DNA of 13,164 bases from JANNRW01 sp031401815 (GTDB taxonomy: Bacteria; Desulfobacterota; Desulfuromonadia; Geobacterales; DSM-12255), in the NCBI GenBank assembly GCA_031401815.1, contig JANNRW010000243.1, forward strand, positions 1 to 13,164. Direction: 5' to 3'. The translations under genes and the position numbers were made by a program. Under the pieces are notes generated by a model. It was not told the DNA's origin, made no database searches, and was given only the letters and a program-made list of their open reading frames with translations. Shown here piece by piece: positions 1 to 6,111 of this stretch. Numbering within the stretch: the stretch's first letter is position 1; every line of letters starts with the position of its first letter.

Positions 1-77
1 TTGGGTGTTGAATAACTACCGCAAAGTTACTTGTTGATACATGGCCGACCAACGGCGGTTTGAAACGCTGATTAAAG

Positions 78-1001
78 TCACTTCTGCAACATGGAAACAA
101 CCCTGTTGCGCCCCTCCTGCTTGGCTTTGTAGAGAGCGGTATCAGCCTCCCTGATAAAGTCATCGACTGTCTTGACACGCTTTGGCGGATAAGTGGAAAC
201 CCCCATGCTGATGGTCACCTTGAGTCTGGCAAGCTCATAATCAAAACTGTGCTGCTCGATTACAAGGCGAAGACGTTCTGCCACCATCATCGCCTCTTCA
301 AGCGGAGTTCCTGGCAGAATCAGCACAAACTCCTCCCCGCCATAGCGGACGGCAAAGTCATAACTTCTCAATGCGCCTTTTGCAAGGAGTGCAATAATTG
401 CGAGGACTTTATCGCCTTGCTGATGACCGTAACGGTCGTTGACACTTTTGAAATGATCAATATCCATCATGACAAACGATAGCGGCGAGTCATTGCGCTG
501 GGCACGCGGCAGTTCCCGTTCAAGGATCTCCATCATGTGGCGGCGGTTAAAAAGTTCTGTGAGGTGATCTGTTATCGAGAGCTTTTTCAGCTGGTCATTT
601 GATTTTCTGAGCTCATCCTGCAAGGTTTTGATCTTCAACTGAACCTTAACCCTGGCAATCAGCTCACCCGGATCGAACGGCTTGGTCACATAATCGCAAG
701 CCCCCTGCTCCAGACCCTTGACCTTCAGCTTGCGGTCATCTCGTCCGGTCAGCATGATGATCGGTATATCACGCAGATCTTCTCTGGCCTTTACCATTGC
801 AATGAATTTAAAACCATCCATCCTGGGCATCTCCAGATCGCAAAGAATCAGGTCAACCTGGGTCGTAATAAGCGTTTTTAAAGCTTCAATCCCGTCACTC
901 GCCTCGAAATAGCGGTCAAATTCCCCGAATCTGTCCAGTGTCTTCACAATCTGCTCACGGACAGTATCCGAGTCATCTATTATAAGAATTGTGGCAGCCA
1001 T
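78..1001 (-). CDS. Response regulator with GGDEF output (REC-GGDEF diguanylate cyclase)
   Basis: Predicted cytoplasmic two-component response regulator that makes cyclic di-GMP from two GTP when its receiver is phosphorylated. In the 307-residue form, REC spans about 1-120: acidic pair D9/D10, phospho-acceptor D55 (in LILCDLEMP), T85 and K107 (VTKPFD). A short helical linker follows, then GGDEF at about 140-307, starting at DHLTELFNRR (145-154). The active-site motif is GGEEF (221-225). An RxxD inhibitory site (RSYD, 212-215) lies five residues before it, so product inhibition is expected. I chose the ATG at 999-1001 over an in-frame GTG at 1056-1058. The ATG opens directly on the receiver, has AGGAGG upstream (14-nt spacing, rather long), and a promoter-like pair overlaps the GTG. 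The architecture resembles PleD and WspR. No partner histidine kinase is visible nearby, so the signal and target are unknown. Confidence 0.93.
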   Translation of the reverse strand: MAATILIIDDSDTVREQIVKTLDRFGEFDRYFEASDGIEALKTLITTQVDLILCDLEMPRMDGFKFIAMVKAREDLRDIPIIMLTGRDDRKLKVKGLEQGACDYVTKPFDPGELIARVKVQLKIKTLQDELRKSNDQLKKLSITDHLTELFNRRHMMEILERELPRAQRNDSPLSFVMMDIDHFKSVNDRYGHQQGDKVLAIIALLAKGALRSYDFAVRYGGEEFVLILPGTPLEEAMMVAERLRLVIEQHSFDYELARLKVTISMGVSTYPPKRVKTVDDFIREADTALYKAKQEGRNRVVSMLQK

Positions 1002-1029
1002 TTTCTGTTTCTGATCCTCCTGGACGGAC

Positions 1030-1058
1030 AGTATACAATTTTTTGATATTTTTGCCAC
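1030..1058 (-). promoter_or_regulatory. Candidate sigma70 promoter of the REC-GGDEF gene
   Basis: On the minus strand GTGGCA (1053-1058, 4/6 to TTGACA) and TATACT (1030-1035, 5/6 to TATAAT) are separated by exactly 17 nt. Transcription would start near 1023, just before the AGGAGG at 1016-1021 that serves the ATG at 1001. The site would exclude the upstream GTG as a start on this transcript. It is read by eye only. Confidence 0.4.
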
Positions 1059-1128
1059 TTCAAACCAGTGTCTTCCGGTTAGTCCGGGTTAGAGTTAAAC
1101 AAGAAAAGCCTTCAATGCTCTTTCAGGT

Positions 1129-1236
1129 TTCATCCTGTCCATCCTGTTCATCCCTGTAAAATGTTTCTCGTTTTTCATGATTTTGATACCCCTTTAATCC
1201 TGTTTCCCCGCGCCCTCCGTGCCTCCGTGAAAAAAC
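1129..1236. repeat. Short word-like intergenic direct repeats
   Basis: CATCCTGT occurs twice in close succession, followed by the related CATCCCTGT, between 1131 and 1157. AATCCTGTTTCCCC follows at 1197-1210. CCTCCGTG then occurs twice at 1214-1229 (CCTCCGTGCCTCCGTG). These phrases encode nothing in a sustained frame and resemble dispersed intergenic repeats. Whether they recur elsewhere in this genome cannot be seen here. Confidence 0.5.
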
Positions 1237-1291
1237 GCCCTGGATCTGCCTTTATTCCTGTTCCCCATTCATAAACCTAGAAAAAGCATTT

Positions 1292-1432
1292 AACACTGAG
1301 ACACAGAGGCACTGAGATAATCATTACAGAGACTTAGATAAAATATCAGCTTCATTTGTGTTCACCTTTCAGGTTGTACAGTGATTTCAAATAATCTCAA
1401 TGATTTCCTCTGTGTCTCTGTGCCTCTGTGTT
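1292..1432. repeat. 141-bp element with 34-bp imperfect terminal inverted repeats
   Basis: The left arm (1292-1325, AACACTGAGACACAGAGGCA...) and the reverse complement of the right arm (1399-1432) match at 28 of 34 positions by manual alignment, with no gaps. Both arms are built on the unit ACACAGAGGCAC and end at the inner edge with ATCATT. The 73-bp interior is AT-rich and non-coding. The structure could be a small non-autonomous mobile element (MITE-like) or a long transcript hairpin. I see no clear target-site duplication and no transposase. Confidence 0.6.
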
Positions 1433-1548
1433 TCAACTGCCGTTTTTAGGATAAATCCTGATTGCCTCCCGTCGCGTCGTCGCGCCGTCTCATGAAAATC
1501 GCTTTCAGAAATTCTGCCCTTCCATTCGCATAGCCCCACTCAACCACT

Positions 1549-1582
1549 CAACGATTCATCAACTCAACGATTCAACGATTCA
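1549..1582. repeat. CAACGATTCA direct repeats (3 copies)
   Basis: The decamer CAACGATTCA starts at 1549, 1565 and 1573; the last two copies overlap by two bases. Related CAACCACTCA and CAACTCA words surround them. The cluster ends just before a TTGACA hexamer at 1590. Function is unknown: an iterated protein-binding site or a dispersed simple repeat are both possible. Confidence 0.6.
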
Positions 1583-1589
1583 ATAACTG

Positions 1590-1618
1590 TTGACAAGAAA
1601 AAGCAAGAGTGCAATAAA
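1590..1618 (+). promoter_or_regulatory. Candidate plus-strand promoter in the intergenic region
   Basis: A perfect TTGACA (1590-1595) is followed, after 17 nt, by AATAAA (1613-1618, 4/6 to TATAAT). Transcription would start near 1625 and run into the hairpin and T-run at 1673-1696, giving a roughly 70-nt RNA with no annotated gene. The -10 match is only moderate. Confidence 0.35.
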
Positions 1619-1672
1619 TGCTCATTAATTACTCATCACAACTACACTCTAATAATTAGATGTTATACAAGC

Positions 1673-1696
1673 GAGGCGCATTGCGCGTCTTTTTTT
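1673..1696 (+). terminator. Candidate terminator of a short plus-strand transcript
   Basis: GCGC (1676-1679), a 3-nt loop ATT, GCGC (1683-1686), a G-G mismatch and two more pairs (GA 1673-1674 with TC 1688-1689) form a short GC-rich hairpin. Seven T (1690-1696) follow at once. The stem is short, so strength is uncertain. Confidence 0.4.
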
Positions 1697-1744
1697 GAGG
1701 AGGGTTGGATGCTGCCGCTGGTCGGGGCATATGGGTGTAAGGGG

Positions 1745-1783
1745 AAGCCGCTTTCAGTTTCGATACTGATGAAGCGGTTTTTT
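1745..1783 (+). terminator. Candidate rho-independent terminator
   Basis: CCGCTT (1748-1753) pairs with AAGCGG (1772-1777), and TCAGT (1754-1758) with ACTGA (1765-1769), around a TTCGAT loop and a 2-nt bulge (1770-1771). A T6 run follows (1778-1783). A few A-T and G-U pairs with that run could extend the stem leftward to 1745. The T-run is only on the plus strand, where no gene lies upstream, so it could end an unannotated RNA or block read-through. Confidence 0.45.
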
Positions 1784-2030
1784 ACGTTTTGATGGTGAGG
1801 AAAGTCGCAGGATAAAATGAGTTAGTCAACAATTAAACAACGTTATATAAGAGGGGTTCTCGGAGGGGTTCTCCCAAAGTTTAAATCAAGTAATAACGCC
1901 TTGGAACCTCTAATCTCATCTTTTTTAGCGGGAAAGGACAATGTCCAACTAGCGCCAAGACCGACCCCAAAACCGGCCGGTCAGGCTTATGCGTTGAACA
2001 CTTTCGCCCATAAACTTCAAGCATCTGATC

Positions 2031-2840
2031 TCACTTCTGCAATACCAGAACCTCTTCCAGACGCGATATGTTGACCGCAGGCTTTATATCGATCGACTGA
2101 AACATTCCGTACTCACCTCTGCGCACCATGGTAACATCTCCAAGGATCAGACCCTTTGGGAATATGCCGCCTATTCCGGATGTGACAACAGTATCGCCTG
2201 TCTTTACATCCTCACCACGGGGAGTAAACTCAAGGACACAGCTTTCGCCATGCCCCTTTACCACGCCTCTTGCCCGGGAACGTTGAATCAGGGCTGAAAT
2301 GGAACTTGCATGATCGGTCATAAGGAGAACACGAGAGCTGTTGACTGTGACCTTGATAACTCTCCCTACTACCCCGGCTGTGGCTACCACAGGCATCCCC
2401 TCGGCAAGACCATCAACTGAGCCCCGATCAATTATAACGGTCTTGTACCAGGCAGCGCTCTCCTCACCTATGACATTTGCGGCTACAGATGGAATCTTGA
2501 TTGATGTTTTCAGGAGAAGCAGTTTCTTGAGGCGCTCATTTGTAATAATCGCCTCCTGGCTCTCCAGAACCCGCACATTAAGTTGTCGCACTGACTCCCT
2601 TAAAACCAGATTCTCGCGGCGCACCTGCAGAAGGTTCAAATAATCGTTCCATATTGAAAGTATCTCATGATTAAGTCCGGAAACCACCCCGAGCAAGGGG
2701 GCTGAAACTGTCATCACACCCTTTTCAAACGGGTTTGCATGTTCAGGGTTTTTGAGGTTAAACGAAAATATGATGATTGCAGCAATGAATGCCGCTCCGG
2801 CCAGAAAGAGCAAGCGTCTGTTTTTGAGAAATTCCCACAT
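2031..2840 (-). CDS. mreC: Rod shape-determining protein MreC
   Basis: Periplasm-facing scaffold of the elongasome. It is anchored in the inner membrane and links cytoplasmic MreB filaments to the elongation peptidoglycan synthases (PBP2/RodA), thereby setting rod shape. The 269-residue protein has the usual layout: a positively charged start (KNRR), one membrane helix at about 9-28, a coiled-coil stretch at about 65-110 (rich in L, E and R) and the two-lobed beta domain to the C-terminus. That domain includes the conserved-looking VIGEESAAWYKTVIIDRGS segment and later GDTVVTSGIGGIFPKGL. Length is normal. The ATG is at 2838-2840, and I see no strong Shine-Dalgarno before it. It is the last gene of the minus-strand run, 62 nt after rmlA. 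Unusually, it is separated from mreB by about 3.3 kb of sugar genes, and no mreD follows. Confidence 0.95.
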   Translation of the reverse strand: MWEFLKNRRLLFLAGAAFIAAIIIFSFNLKNPEHANPFEKGVMTVSAPLLGVVSGLNHEILSIWNDYLNLLQVRRENLVLRESVRQLNVRVLESQEAIITNERLKKLLLLKTSIKIPSVAANVIGEESAAWYKTVIIDRGSVDGLAEGMPVVATAGVVGRVIKVTVNSSRVLLMTDHASSISALIQRSRARGVVKGHGESCVLEFTPRGEDVKTGDTVVTSGIGGIFPKGLILGDVTMVRRGEYGMFQSIDIKPAVNISRLEEVLVLQK

Positions 2841-2902
2841 GAGTCACGGCCTGACTTGAAGAGTTTTATTCCAGTTCCACATCAAGGATTCAGAATCAGG
2901 AA

Positions 2903-3805
2903 TCACAGGAGCCCCCCCACTGAACCACACAATTCATGTTCATTGTAGACTCTTGACAGATAATCCCTGTAGGTAGATTTTGGCGTATCCCGGATAACTT
3001 CAGCCATCTTCGCGCAGTCAATATAACCCATTCTCAGAGCAACCTCTTCCAGACAGGCAATTTTCAGACCCTGCCTGGTTTCAAGTGTGCTGATAAAATT
3101 ACTTGCGTCAAGGAGACTCTGATGAGTGCCTGTATCCAGCCAGGCAATACCTCGGCCAAGCTTCTCAACCTGCAGCTCGCCCCGCTCAAGATAATCCCTG
3201 TTTATATCGGTAATCTCGAGCTCTCCACGGGCAGACGGGGGGGTCTTCTTTGCGATGTCAACAACCTTGTTGTCATAGAGATAAATACCAGGCACTGCAT
3301 AATTGGATCTCGGCTTGACCGGCTTTTCTTCGATATTTATGGCTCGACCCTCAGAATCAAATTCAACTACTCCGTAGCGTTCGGGATCATTAACATAGTA
3401 ACCGAATATACTGGCACCACTGTTGAACTCCCTGGCAAGCCTGTCCAGTCCCATCTTTCCGTAAAAAATATTATCCCCCAGTATCAGACAGACCGGATCA
3501 TTCCCGATGAACTCCTCACCGACAAGAAAAGCCTGGCCGATCCCCTTTGGCTCGGGTTGGATCTTGTAGGAAAGTCTGATCCCCCAGCGACTGCCATCAC
3601 CAAGAAGGGATTGAAACCGGGGGGTATCATGAGGGGTGGAGATTACCAGAATATCATTTATACCGGCCATCATGAGTGTTGAAAGCGGATAGTAAACAAG
3701 CGGCTTGTCATATACAGGCTGGAGTTGCTTGCTGGCAACCAGGGTCAAAGGGTAGAGACGACTGCCAGCGCCTCCGGCAAGCAGAATCCCTTTTGTTATG
3801 GACAT
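2903..3805 (-). CDS. rmlA: Glucose-1-phosphate thymidylyltransferase (RmlA/RfbA)
   Basis: Converts dTTP and glucose-1-phosphate to dTDP-glucose, the first step towards dTDP-rhamnose and related surface sugars. Visible motifs are the nucleotide-binding loop GGAGSRLYPLT (11-21), K26 in SKQLQP, LGDNIFYG with metal-binding D111, EEKP (159-162) and WLDTGTHQSLLDAS (222-235). The 300-residue length fits the family. The ATG is preceded by GGAGAG at 7-nt spacing. It starts 30 nt after gmhB. The C-terminal tail (ELCGSVGGLL) is read through a run of seven G on the coding strand (2912-2918); a second G/C run of seven lies at 3237-3243 inside the gene. No rmlB, rmlC or rmlD is in the window, so the final sugar is unknown. 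Confidence 0.94.
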   Translation of the reverse strand: MSITKGILLAGGAGSRLYPLTLVASKQLQPVYDKPLVYYPLSTLMMAGINDILVISTPHDTPRFQSLLGDGSRWGIRLSYKIQPEPKGIGQAFLVGEEFIGNDPVCLILGDNIFYGKMGLDRLAREFNSGASIFGYYVNDPERYGVVEFDSEGRAINIEEKPVKPRSNYAVPGIYLYDNKVVDIAKKTPPSARGELEITDINRDYLERGELQVEKLGRGIAWLDTGTHQSLLDASNFISTLETRQGLKIACLEEVALRMGYIDCAKMAEVIRDTPKSTYRDYLSRVYNEHELCGSVGGLL

Positions 3806-3830
3806 GTTTTTTCTCTCCGTGAATAAGATT

Positions 3831-3853
3831 AGTAGTCAGGGGTCAGTAGTCAG
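3831..3853. repeat. Short AGTAGTCAG repeat overlapping the gmhB 3' end
   Basis: On the plus strand AGTAGTCAG (3831-3839) and GTCAGTAGTCAG (3842-3853) make a compound repeat. On the coding strand it reads CTGACTACTGACCCCTGACTACT. It supplies the last codons and the stop of gmhB. I recall similar phrases as intergenic repeats in several bacteria, which I cannot confirm here. Confidence 0.5.
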
Positions 3854-4429
3854 CAAGCTTCTATCTTCCAAAAGAATCAATCCTGCTGCTGCTGACAGAT
3901 CATCAACAACCGGTATTTCTTGCGGCACCAAATCAGCCTCGATCGAGCCGTAACCGGTACGAACAAGAATCGGGCTGCACCCGGCAGCAAGACCGGCTTC
4001 GACATCGGCCAGCTTGTCGCCAATCATCCAGGAAGACGCCAGATCAATGCCAAGCTCAGTGGCGGCCTGTAGAATCATCCCGGGAAGCGGCTTGCGGCAG
4101 GCACACTCCTTGAGGTAATCCCCCTTGCCATATTCAGGATGATGCGGGCAGTAGTAATAAGCATCGATACCGGCAGAGCTCTTTTCCAGCTCTTTCTGCA
4201 TGAAAGCGTGAAGCTGGTCAAGTTCGGGCTCACTGTACAATCCCCTCCCTATCCCGGACTGGTTGGTAACTACTACAATTAAAAATCCGGCAGACTTCAA
4301 AAGAGCCACTGCTTCAACTGCGCCTGGAATATAACTTAAATCCTCGATTTTGAAAAGATACTCACGCTCTACATTCAAAGTACCGTCACGATCCAGAAAA
4401 ACCGCTTTTTTCAGGTGGTTACAACTCAC
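3836..4429 (-). CDS. gmhB: D-glycero-D-manno-heptose-1,7-bisphosphate 7-phosphatase (GmhB)
   Basis: HAD-superfamily phosphatase that removes the 7-phosphate from heptose-1,7-bisphosphate in the ADP-heptose pathway for LPS inner core. The catalytic motif is FLDRDGTLN with D13 and D15, followed by VVTNQSGIGRG (about 53-63). The GmhB-type zinc loop is present as CPHHPE (94-99) and CAC (109-111), and the late HAD motif as MIGDKLADVEAG (135-146). Length 197 is slightly above the usual 180-190; the extra C-terminal residues (SLLTTDP) come from a short repeat. The start is GTG at 4427-4429, sharing its G with the gmhA TAG stop, which suggests translational coupling. A GAGG lies about 10 nt upstream. 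The bifunctional kinase/adenylyltransferase hldE, needed between GmhA and GmhB, is not in the window. Confidence 0.93.
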   Translation of the reverse strand: MSCNHLKKAVFLDRDGTLNVEREYLFKIEDLSYIPGAVEAVALLKSAGFLIVVVTNQSGIGRGLYSEPELDQLHAFMQKELEKSSAGIDAYYYCPHHPEYGKGDYLKECACRKPLPGMILQAATELGIDLASSWMIGDKLADVEAGLAAGCSPILVRTGYGSIEADLVPQEIPVVDDLSAAAGLILLEDRSLLTTDP

Positions 4430-5007
4430 TATACTGCCTCTGGAAACAGACCTTGTTCAATCAGATCGCACAGAATATGAATAATTGTAATATGCCCTTC
4501 CTGAATATGCGGAGTATCAAAACTCGGGATGATAATGGCCAGATCAGCCAGTTTACAGATTGTTCCGCCATCCTTTCCCAGCAGGGCTACAGTTCTGCAA
4601 CCCTGATTGCGGGCTGCCTCAAGGGCAAGGGCGACATTGGGAGAGTTCCCGCTTGTCGAAATGCCTACTGCAATATCACCGGCTACAGCAAGCGCTTCAA
4701 CCTGTCTGGAAAAGATCCTGTCAAAACCGTAGTCGTTACCTATGGCTGTAAGTATGGATGTATCAGTAGTCAGTGCAATTGCAGGGAGTGCTCTCCGCTC
4801 TATCTTGAAACGACCGGCAATTTCTGCGGCAAAATGCTGGGCATCGGCTGCTGATCCACCATTGCCAAAGAGAATAAGTTTATTCTTCTTTTTGAAGGCA
4901 GCAATAAGCATGCAAGCAGCTTCAGCTATTTGCGCCGGAAGCTCCAGCTCCATTTTCTCCAGGACAGTGCGATGGCTGGCAAACTGCAACTTTATGAAAT
5001 CAATCAT
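4429..5007 (-). CDS. gmhA: Sedoheptulose-7-phosphate isomerase (GmhA)
   Basis: Isomerises sedoheptulose-7-phosphate to D-glycero-D-manno-heptose-7-phosphate, the first committed step of heptose synthesis for LPS core. It is a single SIS domain of 192 residues. Sugar-phosphate loops FGNGGSAADAQ (47-57) and STSGNS (117-122) are present. So are the candidate catalytic glutamate in HFAAEIAGRF (about E62) and histidine in HITIIH (about H177). I chose the ATG at 5005-5007: AAGGTGA sits 5 nt before it. An in-frame GTG at 5014-5016 lies inside that Shine-Dalgarno and would add only MTI. The gene begins 12 nt after the glycosyltransferase stop and overlaps gmhB by one base, so the three genes are very likely one operon. 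Confidence 0.94.
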   Translation of the reverse strand: MIDFIKLQFASHRTVLEKMELELPAQIAEAACMLIAAFKKKNKLILFGNGGSAADAQHFAAEIAGRFKIERRALPAIALTTDTSILTAIGNDYGFDRIFSRQVEALAVAGDIAVGISTSGNSPNVALALEAARNQGCRTVALLGKDGGTICKLADLAIIIPSFDTPHIQEGHITIIHILCDLIEQGLFPEAV

Positions 5008-5019
5008 TATTGTCACCTT

Positions 5020-6039
5020 TCAAAGATAGAATTCCGAGCGCCTGATCTCGAGCATCCGGCTGAAATCTTCAAGCGTGCAACTTTTCATATCATCTCCAAT
5101 AGCCTCAGCGGCATTTACGATGATAATTTCAGAATCAGAATTTACAGTTTGTCTGATTCTGGCATGAAGAGCACGACTGGCAAAAAACGCCGGTAACCTT
5201 ATGAATGTCAGATTCTTATGTGACTCTGTCAGCTGGTTCAGCTTTAACCATTTATACAGCCGATTACCGGTAATACAGACGACCTTGCTCCCTTGCCTGG
5301 CAGATGTGAGGAGCTGCTGCATCATATTTCGGGAGTGGAAATCATCCTCATTACCGTTAAAGACGATGCAAAATTTCTGATGTTCACCCCAGCGGCTGCA
5401 ATAAGAGAGCTCTCCCTGCCTGATTCGCTCCTTACGACGACAGGCAGATCCGAACTCTTGTATTCCCGAATCTGATACAAAAGCGCTTTCACAGGCAAAT
5501 GTCCTGAAACCGGACTTCTCGGCTCTTCTGCTGTAATCACGCAAACACCAGATACCGGCATCCATATTTTCATGAAATACGCCGACAGCTTTTGCAAGTT
5601 CGCGCCTGATTGCCATAAAATCAAAAGAGCCATGATCCAGCTCAGTCAATAAATCAGAAGCTCTGGCACCCTTCCCGGGGAAAGGGACTAAAAGCCCTGC
5701 ATCCGGACGTTCACTGATTACCTTAAGTAACGGATCAAGCCACCCCTCTCTGACATTTATCCCCTCCCTGACGATAATCAAGACAGGAGCAGCAGCAAGT
5801 TCAAGCCCGCGATTCAGCGCTGCAACCCTGCCGACATTTCGTACAGATGAAACCAGAATTGCTCTCTCGTCAAGAGCGCCTGCAAACTCCTCCAGAATCT
5901 TCTCGGTTTCGCGATCACTGCCATTGTTGATCATTATGATTCTTGCCTGAGGTGAATGTTTTACCAGAGAGGCAAGTGTGGCGCGGGTCTCCAGAGGACG
6001 GTTCCAGACAGGTATGATTATGTCAACAGGATAATTCAT
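5020..6039 (-). CDS. GT2-like glycosyltransferase with altered DXD region and unassigned C-terminal half
   Basis: The N-terminal part (about 1-210) has the GT-A fold signatures of family 2 glycosyltransferases: VDIIIPVWNRP (5-15), MINNGSD (about 36-42) and NVGRVAALNRGLELA (about 68-82). Such enzymes transfer sugars from nucleotide donors at the inner membrane. Its place before gmhA, gmhB and rmlA suggests LPS or another surface glycan. Where the family normally has DXD for metal and nucleotide binding, this protein reads IIVREGINVREGWL (V90-R91-E92-G93). Activity is therefore uncertain; it could be non-canonical or inactive. The region from about 220 to 339 (from FCIVFNGNEDDFHSRN on) alternates strands and helices (KVVCITGN, EIIIVNAAEAIGDD) like a second Rossmann-type domain, but I do not recognise it. 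The ATG at 6037-6039 lacks a clear Shine-Dalgarno. There are no membrane helices. Confidence 0.75.
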   Translation of the reverse strand: MNYPVDIIIPVWNRPLETRATLASLVKHSPQARIIMINNGSDRETEKILEEFAGALDERAILVSSVRNVGRVAALNRGLELAAAPVLIIVREGINVREGWLDPLLKVISERPDAGLLVPFPGKGARASDLLTELDHGSFDFMAIRRELAKAVGVFHENMDAGIWCLRDYSRRAEKSGFRTFACESAFVSDSGIQEFGSACRRKERIRQGELSYCSRWGEHQKFCIVFNGNEDDFHSRNMMQQLLTSARQGSKVVCITGNRLYKWLKLNQLTESHKNLTFIRLPAFFASRALHARIRQTVNSDSEIIIVNAAEAIGDDMKSCTLEDFSRMLEIRRSEFYL

Positions 6040-6059
6040 TGAGTTTGAAGGATTGGGGA

Positions 6060-6090
6060 GAAGAGGCCAAAGTTCATCTTTGGCCTCTTC
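6060..6090 (-). other. Perfect 13-bp hairpin between mreB and the downstream sugar genes
   Basis: GAAGAGGCCAAAG (6060-6072) and CTTTGGCCTCTTC (6078-6090) are perfect inverted repeats around a 5-nt loop. On the mreB transcript the hairpin starts about 21 nt after the stop codon and ends about 20 nt before the next ATG. There is no U-run after it on the minus strand; TCCCCAATCC follows. It is therefore better seen as an attenuator, RNA-stability or processing element than as a classical terminator. Confidence 0.65.
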
Positions 6091-6111
6091 AAGTTAGCTT
6101 TTTGGAAAAAA

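Larger units (their letters stand above)
1059..2030. other. Long repeat-rich intergenic region, no protein gene seen
   Basis: About 970 bp lie between the mreC stop and the start of the GGDEF gene. I find no credible coding sequence on either strand. The left half is made of simple word-like repeats and an inverted-repeat element, listed separately. The right half has a promoter-like pair, two hairpins with T-runs, a 12-bp tandem repeat (GAGGGGTTCTCG at 1851-1862, GAGGGGTTCTCC at 1863-1874), a small dyad GGACAATGTCC (1936-1946) and a GC-rich palindrome (ACCGGCCGGT, 1972-1981). That palindrome sits about 50 nt past the mreC stop but lacks a following U-run on the mreC strand, so it is not a convincing terminator. 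mreD, which commonly follows mreC, is not here. Confidence 0.75.

Noticed and set aside
1002..1058. N-terminal extension of the REC-GGDEF protein from a GTG start
   Set aside because: The extra 19 residues precede a complete receiver domain, lack a good ribosome-binding site and overlap a plausible promoter and the Shine-Dalgarno of the internal ATG.
1618..1659. 13-codon micro-ORF in the intergenic region
   Set aside because: There is no convincing Shine-Dalgarno and nothing to support translation; it is noted only within the small-RNA candidate.
1745..1783. Single CRISPR repeat
   Set aside because: The palindromic unit occurs once, with no spacer-repeat periodicity and no cas genes; a T6 run makes a terminator the simpler reading.
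1972..1981. ACCGGCCGGT palindrome as the mreC terminator
   Set aside because: It has no loop of its own and no U-run on the mreC strand.
3122..3682. Plus-strand frame of 186 codons opposite rmlA
   Set aside because: It lies wholly antisense to a well-conserved rmlA and shows no recognisable domain; it is a shadow frame.
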